A stretch of DNA of 64,000 bases from Mycolicibacter algericus DSM 45454. Its GTDB lineage: Bacteria > Actinomycetota > Actinomycetes > Mycobacteriales > Mycobacteriaceae. The position numbers and the translations under genes were made by a program. The notes under the pieces are model-generated. The model made no database searches, was not told the DNA's origin, and worked only from the letters and a program-made list of their open reading frames with translations. Shown here one piece after another: positions 28,203 through 41,508 of the stretch (the first letter of the stretch is position 1; every line of letters begins with the position of its first letter). The stretch is taken from positions 62,001-126,000 of the forward strand of contig NZ_MVHC01000006.1 of assembly GCF_002086455.1 (NCBI RefSeq), written 5' to 3'.

Positions 28203-30962
28203 TCAGGACGGCGTGTCGGCCGGGGACGCGCACGCCCGCGGAGAAGTTGCCATACGCGCCAAGGCGTCCTGGGTGAACACCGCCAACCCCAGGTCGGGGT
28301 TGTAGCCGTGGATCTCCTTGACGTCCAGTTCGGCCAGGAAGTACAGAATCTCTTTGGAGACCACCTGTCCGGGGACCAGCACCGGGAAGCCGGGCGGGTA
28401 CGGCACGACGAAGGTGGTCGACACCAGGGTCTTGCCGTCGGCGACCCGGCGGCCGGCGTCGCCGAGCAGGACGTGCTCGCGATCGGACTCCTCGTAGCCG
28501 CCGTAGAACGCCGCCCTCATATCACCGAATCCGCTTGCGCCGTCGGGCCGGAACGCGTGGTCGAACTCGCTGAAGTCCGGAAGCGGCGGCAGATCCTCGG
28601 TGATCTCCACCACCTTGCGCTGCTGCAGCGCCCGGTCGTCGATGCTGGCCGCCTCCCAGGCATGGTCCAGTTCGCCGGCGACCCGGCGTAACGCGTCGAG
28701 CAGGTAGTGCACGGACGACCAGGTCACCCCGATGGTGAAGATCAGCAGCACGGAGTTGATCGAAGTCTTGTTGATCTGGATGCCGAAGCGCTCCATCAAG
28801 ATCTTCTCGCGGAAGTCGTAGCCGTTCATCCCGGTCTTGCCGATGTACAGCGTGACCCGGGTCGGGTCGAGCACGAACTCGTCGGATCGCCAGGCCTCGT
28901 TCCACTCCGCCAGCGCACCCTGGCGAACCTGGCGATAGGAGCTGACCGTCGACTCCCGGAACCGGGCGGGCACCAGGTCGTCTTCGTCGAGAATGCGGAA
29001 CCACTTGCTGATCAGCCGGTCCTTACGGACCCGGTGGCGAAACACCAGTGCCATATCGTAGACCCGCCGCACCATGTGGAAGCCTTCGATGTCAACCTGT
29101 CGGCGAGCCAGGTCCAACGATGCCAATAGCTGCTGGTTCGGCGAGGTAGAGGTGTGAGTCAGAAACGCTTCGGTGAACGCGTCTCGAGCCAGCGCGTTGA
29201 AGTCCTGGTCGCGGACGTGGATCATCGAGGCCTGCCGCAGCGCCGACAGCGACTTGTGGGTGGAGTGGGTCGCATAGACCCGCACTCGAGCCGAGGGGTC
29301 GGGCAACAACCGATGCTCGCTCCACCGGGAGCGGTCGATGCCCTCCATAGAGGCACGCCACGCCTGGTATTCCTCGGCGTAGTCGGGTGAGCAGAGCATG
29401 GCTTCCAGGCGTTCGGCGGCGACCATCGCGGTGCGCTGCCGGGCCCACGGTACGGCGGTCGCGAAGGCGTACCAGGCCTCGTCCCACAGAAAGCAGATGT
29501 CCGGCTTGATCGCCAGGATCTCCTCCATCACCCGCTGTGGGTTGTAGACCACGCCGTCGAAGGTGCAGTTGGTCAGTGAGATCATCCGAACCCGGTGCAG
29601 CTGCCCGGCCGCCTCCAGGTCCAGCAGCGCGCGCTTGATGGTCTGCAGCGACACCGCACCGTAGATCGCGAACGGCGCCAGCGGATAGGCATCCAGATAC
29701 ATCGGGTACGCACCGGCCAGCACCAGACTGTAGTGATGCGACTTGTGGCAGTTCCGGTCGATCAGCACGATGTCGCCCGGCCGGGTCAGTGCCTGCCCGA
29801 CGATCTTGTTTGCCGTCGAGGTCCCGTTGGTGACGAAATAGGTGTTGTCGGCGTTCCAGGTCTTTGCGGCCTTGTCCATCGCGACCCGGATGGTGCCGTG
29901 CGGGTCGAGCAGCGAATCCAGCCCGCCGGATGTCGATGAAGTCTCGGCCATGAAGATGTTGCGGCCGTAGAACTCTCCCATGTCCTGCAGCGAACGGGAG
30001 TTGAATATGCTGGCGCCGCGAGCCACCGGAAGCGCGTGGAACTGGCCTACCGGCTCGGCCGCATAGGCCCGCAACGCATCGAAATACGGTGTGGAGTAGC
30101 GCTTCCGGATGCCGGCAAGCACGGTGCTGTGCAGGTCGGTGACATCGTTGAGCCGGTAGAAGGTCCGGTCGTAGATGTCCGGCTCCTCCTCGGTGTCAGC
30201 GGCGATCGACTCATCAGTGAGCAGGTACAGGTCGATGTGCGGCCGCAGCAGCCGCATCCATTCCCCGCATTCGACGGCGTCGCGGCCGCAGTCGACTACT
30301 CCGGCGTCGTCGCTGACGCCCAGCAACGTGGTCATCAGCGGCACCCGGTCACGCGAACGGAGCGGCAGATCATGCCGCACGATCGCAGCCTGGACCTCGC
30401 CGTTGAGCGCGACCGCGGTGACGGCGTCCTCCACGCTCGAGACCACCAGCAACTCGACCTGCACCTCGTCGTCGACCTTTCGCAGCGCACGGAGACTTTC
30501 CGCCAGGCTCTCGGGAGCCTCCTGCGGCGAATCGTCCGCCAGCAACACGGTGTAGAACTGCTGCTGGCGAGCCTGAGCCACCAGTTCCTGTTCTGAGAGC
30601 GGCGAGCTCAGATCGAACAACGCCGCGCGGTCGCCGTAGTCCGACAACAACCGCACCACCAGCGAGACCTGCTCGCTGAGCGACACCGTCGCCATCGCCT
30701 CGAGGTAACCGCGGAACGTCGCCAACCGCGCCGCACCCGGAAACAGCCAGTACCGCTCGAACGCGCCGAGGCGGTGCATCAAGCGCTTCACATGCGCGGC
30801 ATGGTGAGTGCTGTCCAGGCCGGCGCGGTCAACCGCGGCCAGTTCCCGACAGGCGTCGTCGAGCAGGTTCCAGGTGTCCACCCGCGAATACGACGGGTTC
30901 GCCACCGCCGCCAGCGCCGAGACCCGTAACCGTCGATTTCCCATGTCGCCGCGTGAGTTCAT
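28203..30962 (-). CDS. PLP-dependent Orn/Lys/Arg-type decarboxylase (Rv2531c-like)
   Basis: 919-residue fold-type I PLP enzyme of the inducible ornithine/lysine/arginine decarboxylase family. It has an N-terminal receiver-like wing domain (about 1-290), then the PLP domain with TYFVTNGTSTANKIV, IDRNCHKSHHYS, FLWDEAWYAF and the Schiff-base lysine in ATHSTHKSLSALRQAS, then a C-terminal domain. The product is very like M. tuberculosis Rv2531c along its whole length. The ATG at 30960-30962 aligns with that protein; upstream in-frame ATGs give no homologous sequence. The actual amino-acid substrate is not established. Confidence 0.93.
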   Translation of the reverse strand: MNSRGDMGNRRLRVSALAAVANPSYSRVDTWNLLDDACRELAAVDRAGLDSTHHAAHVKRLMHRLGAFERYWLFPGAARLATFRGYLEAMATVSLSEQVSLVVRLLSDYGDRAALFDLSSPLSEQELVAQARQQQFYTVLLADDSPQEAPESLAESLRALRKVDDEVQVELLVVSSVEDAVTAVALNGEVQAAIVRHDLPLRSRDRVPLMTTLLGVSDDAGVVDCGRDAVECGEWMRLLRPHIDLYLLTDESIAADTEEEPDIYDRTFYRLNDVTDLHSTVLAGIRKRYSTPYFDALRAYAAEPVGQFHALPVARGASIFNSRSLQDMGEFYGRNIFMAETSSTSGGLDSLLDPHGTIRVAMDKAAKTWNADNTYFVTNGTSTANKIVGQALTRPGDIVLIDRNCHKSHHYSLVLAGAYPMYLDAYPLAPFAIYGAVSLQTIKRALLDLEAAGQLHRVRMISLTNCTFDGVVYNPQRVMEEILAIKPDICFLWDEAWYAFATAVPWARQRTAMVAAERLEAMLCSPDYAEEYQAWRASMEGIDRSRWSEHRLLPDPSARVRVYATHSTHKSLSALRQASMIHVRDQDFNALARDAFTEAFLTHTSTSPNQQLLASLDLARRQVDIEGFHMVRRVYDMALVFRHRVRKDRLISKWFRILDEDDLVPARFRESTVSSYRQVRQGALAEWNEAWRSDEFVLDPTRVTLYIGKTGMNGYDFREKILMERFGIQINKTSINSVLLIFTIGVTWSSVHYLLDALRRVAGELDHAWEAASIDDRALQQRKVVEITEDLPPLPDFSEFDHAFRPDGASGFGDMRAAFYGGYEESDREHVLLGDAGRRVADGKTLVSTTFVVPYPPGFPVLVPGQVVSKEILYFLAELDVKEIHGYNPDLGLAVFTQDALARMATSPRACASPADTPS

Positions 30963-31082
30963 AGGGCCAGTGTGCCGGTTCGGCGCGCCTGCGGGGTGCT
31001 TTCGCCGCCGCCGGTGCACGGCTGGCAAGGGTCTAAGGCCCTACGATCCGGAAGCCAAAGGCCATGTCAGAACGGCGCCGTG

Positions 31083-31376
31083 GTGAGTAGCGTCGGAAGG
31101 GTGGGTGATATAGCCAACATCGACGCCTACACCGCCGCGCTGGCCGGTGCGCAGACCGCCGAGGAAGCCTGCGAACGTCTTTCGGCCGCGGACTGCGTCG
31201 CTGCAACACAGGACGAGTCGGTCGTCATCGGTGACGGCGAGGCGACGGCCCGCCCGTTCGAGGGCGTCAACAAGATCGGCGATGCCTTCTTCCTGTGGTG
31301 CCTGCACGACCGCGACGGCGAGATCGTCCGGTGCGTCGCGCGCGGTCCGCAGGGCAGTTGCCCGCCGCGGCACTGA
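31083..31376 (+). CDS. Small hypothetical protein
   Basis: 97 residues if the GTG at 31083 is used; a GTG at 31101 is an equally possible start. Third-position GC is high throughout, which supports coding on this strand rather than the opposite one. The protein is acidic, has five Cys, and includes GDIANIDAYTAALAGAQTAE and GVNKIGDAFFLWCLHDRDGE. It has no signal peptide, membrane segment or recognised domain. It stands alone on the plus strand between the decarboxylase and nusB genes, ending 7 bp from the nusB stop. Confidence 0.5.
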   Translation: MSSVGRVGDIANIDAYTAALAGAQTAEEACERLSAADCVAATQDESVVIGDGEATARPFEGVNKIGDAFFLWCLHDRDGEIVRCVARGPQGSCPPRH

Positions 31377-31382
31377 GACCGG

Positions 31383-31928
31383 TCACTCCTCGGAGCCGGC
31401 CTCGGGCTCGGTGGCGACAGGCGCGGGCGGCGCAGCCGCTTCCCGGACGGCCTGCGATGCCGCCCGCAGTTGCGGTGTCACCAGCATCACCTGCCCCAGC
31501 ACGCCGTTGACGAAGCCGGGCGAGTCATCGGTGGACAGCTCCTTGGCCAGTTTCACCGCCTCGTCGACGGCAACCGGCTCCGGGACGTCCTCGGCGTGCA
31601 GCAACTCCCAGATCGCCACCCGCAGGATCGCCCGGTCGACGGCCGGCAGTCGCTCCAACTTCCAGCCCTGCAGGTGCGAGGTGATCAGGTCGTCGATATG
31701 AGCGCTGTGGGTGGACACGCCCTGTGCCACGGTGACCGTGTACGGGTGCAGTGCTGCCACGTCGGGTTGCTCGCTGGCCAGCGCCGTCCGCAGCTCGGCG
31801 CCCTGCGCCGGAGTCAGCCCACGGGCTTCGGACTCGAACAGTAGATCCACCGCGCGCTTGCGTGCCTGATGCCGTCCTCTGACGGGCCTCGCGGGTCGCG
31901 GCGACTTGGCCTCCCCACCCTCCGGCAT
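31383..31928 (-). CDS. nusB: Transcription antitermination protein NusB
   Basis: Binds boxA RNA with NusE to promote rRNA antitermination. 181 residues with the all-helical NusB core: [20 protein letters not shown] at the start, [17 protein letters not shown], and [20 protein letters not shown] with FVNGVLG. A Pro/Ala/Glu-rich C-terminal tail of about 25 residues is typical for mycobacteria. It lies 2 bp downstream of efp, in the order pepQ-efp-nusB shared with M. tuberculosis. Confidence 0.97.
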   Translation of the reverse strand: MPEGGEAKSPRPARPVRGRHQARKRAVDLLFESEARGLTPAQGAELRTALASEQPDVAALHPYTVTVAQGVSTHSAHIDDLITSHLQGWKLERLPAVDRAILRVAIWELLHAEDVPEPVAVDEAVKLAKELSTDDSPGFVNGVLGQVMLVTPQLRAASQAVREAAAPPAPVATEPEAGSEE

Positions 31929-31930
31929 GG

Positions 31931-32494
31931 TCAGGAGTTGACCCGGCCCAGGTAGCTGCCGTCGCGGGTGTCGACCTTCAGCTTGTCTCCGGTGTTGATG
32001 AACAGCGGAACGTTGATCTGGGCGCCGGTCTCCATGGTGGCCGGCTTGGTTCCCGCACTGGAGCGGTCGCCCTGCAGGCCCGGCTCGGTGTGAGTGACCT
32101 CCAACTCGACGCTGACCGGCATCTCCAGGTACAGCGGCACCCCGTTATGGAAGGCGATCTGCACCGGCATGCTCTCCAGGAGATAGTTCGCCGAGTCGCC
32201 GACCATCGCCTCGGGCAGCGGGTGCTGCTCGTAGTCGGCGCTGTCCATGAAAACGAAGTCGGCGCCGTCGCGGTACAGGAAGGTGGCGTCCCGGCGGTCG
32301 ACGGTGGCGGTCTCGACCTTCACCCCGGCGTTGTAGGTCTTGTCGACCACCTTGCCCGACACCACGTTCTTGAGCTTGGTGCGCACGAAGGCCGGCCCCT
32401 TGCCCGGCTTGACGTGCTGGAATTCGACGATCTGCCAGAGCTGGCCGTCGATCACCAGCACCAGTCCGTTCTTGAAGTCGGCAGTTGAGGCCAC
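31931..32494 (-). CDS. efp: Translation elongation factor P
   Basis: Rescues ribosomes stalled at polyproline stretches. 187 residues with three EF-P domains: the KOW-like N-terminal domain with the loop [15 protein letters not shown] carrying the conserved Lys at its tip, the OB domain with [20 protein letters not shown], and the C-terminal [20 protein letters not shown] signature. It lies 14 bp after pepQ and 2 bp before nusB. No lysyl- or rhamnosyl-modifying gene (epmA/earP) is in the window. Confidence 0.98.
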   Translation of the reverse strand: MASTADFKNGLVLVIDGQLWQIVEFQHVKPGKGPAFVRTKLKNVVSGKVVDKTYNAGVKVETATVDRRDATFLYRDGADFVFMDSADYEQHPLPEAMVGDSANYLLESMPVQIAFHNGVPLYLEMPVSVELEVTHTEPGLQGDRSSAGTKPATMETGAQINVPLFINTGDKLKVDTRDGSYLGRVNS

Positions 32495-32508
32495 GTTTCC
32501 TACGTCTC

Positions 32509-33633
32509 CTAGAGGGTGGTCAGTTCCTTGGGGAACCGAGTCAGCAATTCCGGGTGCGTCCCCGCGGCTGCGGGTGAGTCACCGCCGACCACGAGCGTGT
32601 CCTCGATGCGGACGCCGCCACGATCGGCCAGATAGACGCCGGGCTCCACGGTCACCACAGCACCGGCAAGCAGTGTACCGTCGGCCGTCGCATTGATTCC
32701 CGGCGCTTCATGAATCCGCAGCCCGACCCCGTGGCCCAGGCCGTGCCCGAAGGTCTTGCCGTACCCGGCGTCGGCGATCACCCCGCGCGCGGCCGCATCG
32801 ACGTCACGCAGCGCCGCACCCGGTCGCAGCGCCTCCCGGCCGGCGCGCTGGGCGGCCGCGACCACCTGATAGATCTCCTGCTGCCAGTCGGCCGGTGGGC
32901 CCAGCACGAAGGTGCGGGTCATGTCGGAGTGGTAGCCGGCCACCAGCGCCCCGAAGTCGATCTTGACGAAATCACCGGCCGTCAGCACCGCCTCGGTCGG
33001 CCGATGGTGCGGTATCGCCGAATTCGGGCCGGCGGCCACGATGGTCTCGAAGGAGGCGGCGTCGGCGCCGTGGTCGAGCAGCAACGCCTCCAGGTCCCGG
33101 GCGACCTCGCGTTCGGTACGGCCCGGCCGCAGTCCCCCGCGCTCCACCAGGGCGCTCAGCGCAGCGTCGGCGGCCTCGCAGGCCAACCGCAACAGCGCCA
33201 CCTCGCCGGCGTCCTTGACCTCCCGCAGCGCCTCCACCGCACCCGAGGCCCGAACCAGTTCGGCACCCGCGACGGCGCCGTCAGCGGCGCACAGCGCCGC
33301 CGCCAGCGTGTCGAAGCCGTCGACGGTGACCACGTGCGCCTCGAACCCCAGCCTGCCCACACCGGCCGCAGCAGCCTGCCCGACCAGGTGACTCGCCCCG
33401 GCGCGCTCGATCGCAGCCGGTAGGTCGGGGGCCTGCCGAGCGGCTTGAGTGCGGTAGCGGCCGTCGGTCGCCAGCAGCGCGGGCCGCTGGTCGGCGTAGA
33501 CCAGCAGAGCACCGGCCGAGCCGGTGAATCCGGACAGGTACCGCACGTTGATCAAGTCTGTGACCAGCATCGCGTCCAAACCGGCCGCATCGATCGCGGC
33601 GCTCAGACGTAGCCGACGGGAGGAATGTGTCAC
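32509..33633 (-). CDS. pepQ: Xaa-Pro dipeptidase / M24 metallopeptidase
   Basis: 374 residues with a creatinase-like N-terminal domain and a pita-bread M24 catalytic domain (about 145-370). The metal ligands are visible in [19 protein letters not shown] (two Asp), [14 protein letters not shown] (His), VTVEPGVYL (Glu) and GVRIEDTL (Glu). It hydrolyses Xaa-Pro dipeptides or N-terminal Xaa-Pro bonds. The GTG start is 8 nt downstream of a TACCGT box with no Shine-Dalgarno. It precedes efp and nusB, as in M. tuberculosis (Rv2535c). Confidence 0.94.
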   Translation of the reverse strand: MTHSSRRLRLSAAIDAAGLDAMLVTDLINVRYLSGFTGSAGALLVYADQRPALLATDGRYRTQAARQAPDLPAAIERAGASHLVGQAAAAGVGRLGFEAHVVTVDGFDTLAAALCAADGAVAGAELVRASGAVEALREVKDAGEVALLRLACEAADAALSALVERGGLRPGRTEREVARDLEALLLDHGADAASFETIVAAGPNSAIPHHRPTEAVLTAGDFVKIDFGALVAGYHSDMTRTFVLGPPADWQQEIYQVVAAAQRAGREALRPGAALRDVDAAARGVIADAGYGKTFGHGLGHGVGLRIHEAPGINATADGTLLAGAVVTVEPGVYLADRGGVRIEDTLVVGGDSPAAAGTHPELLTRFPKELTTL

Positions 33634-33641
33634 GCGGTGTG

Positions 33642-33658
33642 ACGGTACTCGCTACGCT
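33642..33658. promoter_or_regulatory. Back-to-back leaderless promoters for pepQ and the membrane protein gene
   Basis: The whole divergent gap is 33 bp. TACCGT (minus, 33642-33647) is 8 nt from the pepQ GTG and TACGCT (plus, 33653-33658) is 8 nt from the ATG at 33667. Neither gene has a Shine-Dalgarno, so both transcripts probably begin at or next to the start codon, and the two polymerase sites must overlap. Confidence 0.6.
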
Positions 33659-33666
33659 GTGCCCCC

Positions 33667-34388
33667 ATGAGCAAGTGGTTTCTTCGCGGGTTGGTCTTCG
33701 CAGCGCTGATGGTCGTCATCCGCATGATCCAGGGGGTGTTGATCAACGCCTTCGAGGCCCAGGCCGGCCTGATCAGCCTGATCCTGATGATCTTGTTCGC
33801 GATCGCCGTGGTGGTGTGGGGCTATTCCGATGGCCGCGCCGACGCCCGCGCGAACCCCGACCCGGACCGGCGCGACGACCTCGCCATGACCTGGCTGGGT
33901 GCCGGGCTGGTCGCCGGGCTGGTGAGCGGCCTGGTGTCGTGGATCATCGGGCTGGTCGACAAGGCGCTCTACGTCAGCTCGCTGTTCAACGAGCTGACCA
34001 GCTTCGCGGCCTTCACCGCGCTGCTGGTGTTCGTCACGGCGGTGGCCGCCGTCACCGTGGGACGCCGTCGCGTCGACAAGGAGTACGAGAAGGCGCCGCA
34101 CCGCCACCACGGCCTGGCCGCCCAGGGCGAGGCTGCCCCGACGGACGTGTTCGCCACCGTCGGTGCCCCCGCCGTGGCCGCCGAGCAGACCGACACCATC
34201 CAGACCGAGGCCGCGCCCCGCGCCGACACCGCCGCACCGCAAGCCGACGCTCCTGCCACCCAGGCCGACGCCGGCGCGACATTGGCCGGCCCCGCCGCGG
34301 GTTTCACCACCGAGGAGTTCCCGGCCGTTGAAGACCAGGCCGACGCCACCACCGAGATCCCGGCGGTCGACGAGGGCGGCCCGTCAGC

Positions 34389-34413
<25 letters not shown>
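33667..34413 (+). CDS. Conserved membrane protein with acidic C-terminal tail (Rv2536-like)
   Basis: 248 residues with about four membrane segments (about 7-25, 35-56, 79-100, 112-137) separated by short loops, then a long low-complexity cytosolic or periplasmic tail (about 145-248) rich in Ala, Pro, Asp and Glu. Its position, divergent from pepQ and convergent with aroQ, matches Rv2536. No catalytic motif is seen. The last 25 bp overlap the 3' end of aroQ on the opposite strand. Confidence 0.88.
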
Positions 34414-37763
<3,350 letters not shown>

Positions 37764-37808
37764 GTGTCCCATCTTCCCATGCCGGTGCTGGGTGCCCGGG
37801 CTTGGCGG

Positions 37809-37814
37809 ATTCTA
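37809..37814 (-). promoter_or_regulatory. Candidate -10 element of the aroCKBQ operon
   Basis: TAGAAT on the minus strand, 45 nt upstream of the aroC GTG, in the gap between aroC and the secreted-protein gene. The leader would carry GGGAAGATGGGA just before the start. No -35 was recognised. Confidence 0.4.
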
Positions 37815-37885
37815 CGGTTCGGCACACCGCCGGCTCAACGCAGCGACGGCCGGGGCATCGCCCCGGCTCGTCACCCGGAAGGGGG

Positions 37886-38290
37886 TCAGGAACCGTTCTT
37901 GAGGATCAGGTAGGTGACCGCGTCGGGCCCGTTGCTGGGCGAGGTCACCGCATTGAGCTGGCTGCCCACGTTGCCGACCACGCCGTCGAGGATCCGGTCG
38001 AAGTCCTCGGCGGAGGTCTCCGGGTCGATCAGCACCAGCGGAGATTCGCCGGGCGGAACCGCCGAGGTCGGGTCCAGCAGATACCCGCCGAACGCGTCGG
38101 CATTGGCGGCGGAAGTCTGCGCGAACAGGTCCAGCCACTGTACGGTGGCGTCGGTTCCTTCGGCGCTGGACAGCGCCACCGCCGGAACCTGCACGTCGGG
38201 CAGGGACGGTGAAGCCATATTGGTGGCCAGCACGGTGCCGCCGACGATGACCGCGGCAGCGGCCACGCCCCCGATTACTGCTCGCTTCAC
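37886..38290 (-). CDS. Exported or membrane-anchored protein of unknown function
   Basis: 134 residues. The GTG at 38290 starts a signal sequence or anchor (VKRAVIGGVAAAAVIVGGTV, then LATNMAS); GTGs at 38296 and 38299 are alternative starts, and a GAGGGGG element lies just upstream. The remainder is an acidic alpha/beta-looking domain with SSAEGTDATVQWLDLFAQTS and PETSAEDFDRILDGVVGNVG. There are no Cys residues and no catalytic motif. It is located between aroC and the A24 peptidase gene; function unknown. Confidence 0.7.
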   Translation of the reverse strand: MKRAVIGGVAAAAVIVGGTVLATNMASPSLPDVQVPAVALSSAEGTDATVQWLDLFAQTSAANADAFGGYLLDPTSAVPPGESPLVLIDPETSAEDFDRILDGVVGNVGSQLNAVTSPSNGPDAVTYLILKNGS

Positions 38291-38357
38291 GGTCACCACC
38301 CCCTCATGGTCAGGCCAGATCAGCGTCACTTCCCGATCAGCACAATTCAGAACTCCG

Positions 38358-38363
38358 ATATTA
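38358..38363 (-). promoter_or_regulatory. Candidate -10 element of the exported-protein gene
   Basis: TAATAT on the minus strand, 68 nt upstream of the GTG at 38290, in a locally AT-rich stretch (about 38330-38420). A TTGACA occurs at 38395-38400 but 31 nt away, too far to be its -35. Confidence 0.4.
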
Positions 38364-38481
38364 CCTAATAATGGGCTGAGGGGCAAACGTTTCCTGTCAA
38401 GGCTAACCACGGCGTTAATTTGTGTTCGCTCTCGCTCCCGCAACGTCGGCCACCTCGCCATTTCGCCCCGCTACGGCGTCC

Positions 38482-38910
38482 TCAGAACATTCCCAGGCCC
38501 GCCGCCACCGCGCTGGCCAGGCACATCGATGGCCCATGCGGAACGGTCGGTCCCCGGCGTGCGCACGCGGCGATCAGTCCGCACAACCCGGTCAACAGCG
38601 GTGCGGACAACGCCGCCAGCAACCACACGTCGGCGCCGAAGGAACCGGTCAGTGCGCCGAGCCCGACGGCGAGTTTGACGTCACCGGCGCCCAGCCCGGC
38701 CGGGGAGATCAGATGCACGGCCAGGTAGACCAGCGCCAGCGCCGCCGCCCCGGCCAGCGCCGCGGATCCCCGCCCGGCCCCGGCCGCCACAGCCGGCACC
38801 AGCACCGCCGCGGGCAGCGTCAGCCAGTTCGGCAACCGGCGCGCTGCGATGTCATAGCCGCTCAGCAGTGCCAGCCACACCAGCACCACAACCGCCGCCG
38901 CCTGCTCCAC
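38482..38910 (-). CDS. Prepilin peptidase-like A24 membrane protease
   Basis: 142 residues, almost entirely hydrophobic, with about four to five membrane segments. The two catalytic aspartates of the A24 (TadV/PilD-type) family are visible: one in SGYDIAARRLPNWLT near residue 20 and one in GLGAGDVKLAVG. The family cleaves leader peptides of type IV prepilin-like proteins. M. tuberculosis has an equivalent (Rv2551c) in the same place next to aroE. No pilin gene is in the window. Confidence 0.88.
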   Translation of the reverse strand: MEQAAAVVVLVWLALLSGYDIAARRLPNWLTLPAAVLVPAVAAGAGRGSAALAGAAALALVYLAVHLISPAGLGAGDVKLAVGLGALTGSFGADVWLLAALSAPLLTGLCGLIAACARRGPTVPHGPSMCLASAVAAGLGMF

Positions 38911-38920
38911 GGCGCCATGC

Positions 38921-39757
38921 TCAGGCCGGGTCGGCGATCACGCAAGTCATCGCCGCCCGGGGCGCGGGCCGGCCGGTGAAGAGCTCGACTTGGGTGAACG
39001 CCTGGTGCAGCAGCATCTGCAGGCCGCTGATCACGGTTCCACCCGCCGCGGTGACCGCCGCCGCCAGCGGTGTCGGCCACGGGTCATAGATCGCGTCCAG
39101 CAGCACCGGCACCCCGGCCAGCACCGGCGCGTACCGGGCTGCGACCTCGGCAGGCAGGGTGCTGACCGTCACCGATGCCGACGCGGCGGCCTCGGCCAGC
39201 CCGGCCTCGTCGAGTGCGCAATAGCGTGCCGGCACACCGACTTGGGTCGCCAGCGCCACCAGCCGCGCGGCGTTGTCGGGGTTGCGGGCGGCCACCGTGA
39301 TACCGCTGACCCCGAGGTCGGTCAACGCCACCACGGCGGCCGGGGCGGTACCGCCCGACCCCAGCACGATCGCCTCCCGGTAAACCTGTCCGACCGATCC
39401 CAGCGCCCCGCTGACCCCGTCGACGTCGGTGTTGTCGGCCAGCCAGCCGGTCGGGATGCGAACCAGGGTGTTGGCCGAGCCGATCCGCTCGGCGCGCGGC
39501 GTGCGCTCGTCGGCGAAGGCCAGCGCGGCGAATTTGCCCGGCATGGTCACCGACACGCCGACCCATTCTGGCCCGAGTCCCGATACCAGCGCCGGCAACC
39601 GCTCGGCGTCGCACTCGATGCGGTCATACGTCCATCCCCGCAGCCCCAACGCCCGGTAGGCCGCCAGGTGCAGTTGCGGCGACCGGGAGTGCGCGATCGG
39701 CGATCCCAGCACGGCCGCCTTGCGTGGCCGCGGGTCAGCGGGAGCTGTCGAGGACAC
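38921..39757 (-). CDS. aroE: Shikimate dehydrogenase
   Basis: Reduces 3-dehydroshikimate to shikimate with NADPH. 278 residues with the substrate-binding GSPIAHSRSPQLHLAAYRAL motif, the catalytic-lysine segment VSVTMPGK, the NTDVDG aspartate motif and the Rossmann region VLGSGGTAPAAVVAL. It is separated from the aroCKBQ operon. The GTG start lies within the last 23 bp of mltG, so the two genes are coupled, as in the mltG-aroE order of M. tuberculosis. Confidence 0.95.
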   Translation of the reverse strand: MSSTAPADPRPRKAAVLGSPIAHSRSPQLHLAAYRALGLRGWTYDRIECDAERLPALVSGLGPEWVGVSVTMPGKFAALAFADERTPRAERIGSANTLVRIPTGWLADNTDVDGVSGALGSVGQVYREAIVLGSGGTAPAAVVALTDLGVSGITVAARNPDNAARLVALATQVGVPARYCALDEAGLAEAAASASVTVSTLPAEVAARYAPVLAGVPVLLDAIYDPWPTPLAAAVTAAGGTVISGLQMLLHQAFTQVELFTGRPAPRAAMTCVIADPA

Positions 39758-40988
39758 CGTTGCCCAGAGCCATCTCGATGTTGTTCAAGTGCTGCTGATA
39801 GTTGTGGGTGAACAAGGTGGTGCCGTCCTTGTCGATCGTGACGAAGTACAGCCAGTCGCCCGGTTCCGGGTGCTCGGCGGCTCGCAGGGCCTCCACTCCC
39901 GGTGAACAGATCGGGGTGGCCGGCAGTCCCTCGGCGGCGTAGGTGTTCCACGGTGTCAGCTTGGCCCGGTCGGCGTCGGTGGTGGCCACCTCCTGGCGGT
40001 CCAGCGGATAGTTGACCGTCGAGTCGAACTCCAGGCGCTGGGGCTCGTTGAGGCGGTTGTCGATGACCCGGGCCACCTTGGCGAAGTCGTGCGGCAGGGC
40101 TTCGCGTTGCACCAGCGAGGCCACGATCAACAGCTCGTAGGGGGTCATACCCAATTGCTCGGCGATGGCGGGCAGTCCGGTCTTGGCCAACTCCGCGGCG
40201 CTCTGGCCGATCACCTTCGACAGCACGACCGGTGCCGGCGCGGTCGGGTCGACGTTCCAGGTGCCCGCCGTGATCAGCCCCTCGATGCGGCGGTGGTCGC
40301 GGCCCATCCTGGTCACCGGCCCAAAGGCCCAGTCCGGCACCGACAGCGCCTCCGGCGTCTCCGTCTCCGCGGCCCGCCGCAACTCCTGCGGCGTGAGGCA
40401 GTGGCGATCGCCGTTGAGATCCAGACAGCTGGCCTGAGCGATGAGCGTGAACACTCCCGGTGTCACGGCGTTGGTCTTCATGTCGGTGGTGTCGTCGAGT
40501 TGGCGACCCTCCGGGATCACCAGCTTGCCCACCCGGTTCGCCGGGTCGGTGAGCTGCTGTACCGCGGTAACGGCAGGGATCTCGGCCCGCAACCGGTAGA
40601 AGCCGGGCTGGATCGCCGCGATGGCGGCGTTGCCCTGCGCGGCGTCGAGGAACGTTTTGACATTGGCGATCACACCGGCGCCCAGCATGGTTTCGGCGAT
40701 AGCGGTGGTGAAGTCGCCCTCGTGCACCTCGATCAGCACCTGCTGGCCGCCCTCGCCGGTGTAGTCGACCACGGGGCCGCGTGAGTGCCACAGCTTGGAG
40801 CCGAGGAACACCGCGGCGATGAGCATCATGGTGACCAGCGCGACGCGCACGGCGCCGACCACCCGCCGGCGCCGGTTCCGCCGCCGTCGCTGCCGGTGGT
40901 CGCGGGCGCGCTCGGTCCGGCTCATCCGGCGGCGCGGCGGCCCGACCGCCACGGGTTTGGCCTTGGCGGCGGAATAGTCGTCAGACAC
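39735..40988 (-). CDS. mltG: Endolytic murein transglycosylase
   Basis: Membrane-bound lytic transglycosylase (YceG family) thought to cut nascent glycan strands and end their synthesis. 417 residues: a very basic N-terminus (about 19-42, rich in Arg), one membrane helix (about 44-64), a LysM-like subdomain ([19 protein letters not shown]) and the catalytic domain with Glu296 in [12 protein letters not shown], then FDSTVNYPL and [20 protein letters not shown]. It overlaps ruvX by 8 bp and aroE by 23 bp. Confidence 0.96.
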   Translation of the reverse strand: MSDDYSAAKAKPVAVGPPRRRMSRTERARDHRQRRRRNRRRRVVGAVRVALVTMMLIAAVFLGSKLWHSRGPVVDYTGEGGQQVLIEVHEGDFTTAIAETMLGAGVIANVKTFLDAAQGNAAIAAIQPGFYRLRAEIPAVTAVQQLTDPANRVGKLVIPEGRQLDDTTDMKTNAVTPGVFTLIAQASCLDLNGDRHCLTPQELRRAAETETPEALSVPDWAFGPVTRMGRDHRRIEGLITAGTWNVDPTAPAPVVLSKVIGQSAAELAKTGLPAIAEQLGMTPYELLIVASLVQREALPHDFAKVARVIDNRLNEPQRLEFDSTVNYPLDRQEVATTDADRAKLTPWNTYAAEGLPATPICSPGVEALRAAEHPEPGDWLYFVTIDKDGTTLFTHNYQQHLNNIEMALGNGVLDSSR

Positions 40989-41508
40989 CGTTGTCCTCCG
41001 TCGCCGGGGCCGCCATGCCCGATGTCCGGCGCTGGTCGAGCCAGCTCTGCAGGATGGTCACCGCTGCGGCCTGATCGATCACCGAGCGCTGACGCTTGGA
41101 CCGTACACCGGCCGCCTGCAGGGCCCGGGCCGCGCTGACGGTGCTCAGGCGTTCGTCGGCCAGTCGCACCGGGACCCGCCGATCCCACTTGGCCAGCATC
41201 CGGGCCAGGTCGTCGGCCACCGCGATGGCATCCGCGGCGGCCGCTCCCGTCCGGTCGGCCAGGGTCCGGGGCAACCCGACGACCACTTCGACCACGTCGA
41301 GTTCGTCGACCAGGCCGGCCAGCCGGCGCAGGTGTGACCCGGAGGGATGCCGGCGGACGGTCTCCACCGGCGTCGCCAACAGGCCATCGGGGTCACTGCA
41401 CGACACCCCGATGCGCACGCTGCCCACATCCACCCCGAGCCGTCGTCCGCGGCCGGGATCATCCGGCCCGCCGGGCCGGTCCGGGGTGCGATGGTGGGGG
41501 AAGGTCAC
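40981..41508 (-). CDS. ruvX: YqgF/RuvX-family RNase H-fold nuclease
   Basis: 175 residues with an RNase H-like fold: [15 protein letters not shown] (first catalytic Asp), [11 protein letters not shown], and [16 protein letters not shown] (Glu). The family is annotated as putative Holliday junction resolvase or pre-16S rRNA nuclease. An N-terminal extension of about 22 residues rich in Pro and Gly precedes the core. The GTG start overlaps the alaS stop (GTGA); the order alaS-ruvX-mltG-aroE is the mycobacterial one. Confidence 0.94.
   Translation of the reverse strand: MTFPHHRTPDRPGGPDDPGRGRRLGVDVGSVRIGVSCSDPDGLLATPVETVRRHPSGSHLRRLAGLVDELDVVEVVVGLPRTLADRTGAAAADAIAVADDLARMLAKWDRRVPVRLADERLSTVSAARALQAAGVRSKRQRSVIDQAAAVTILQSWLDQRRTSGMAAPATEDNGV

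Noticed and set aside
31041..31373. Minus-strand gene opposite the small hypothetical gene
   Set aside because: Codon third positions are GC-rich on the plus strand, not the minus; the minus product looks like a shadow and has no start signals.
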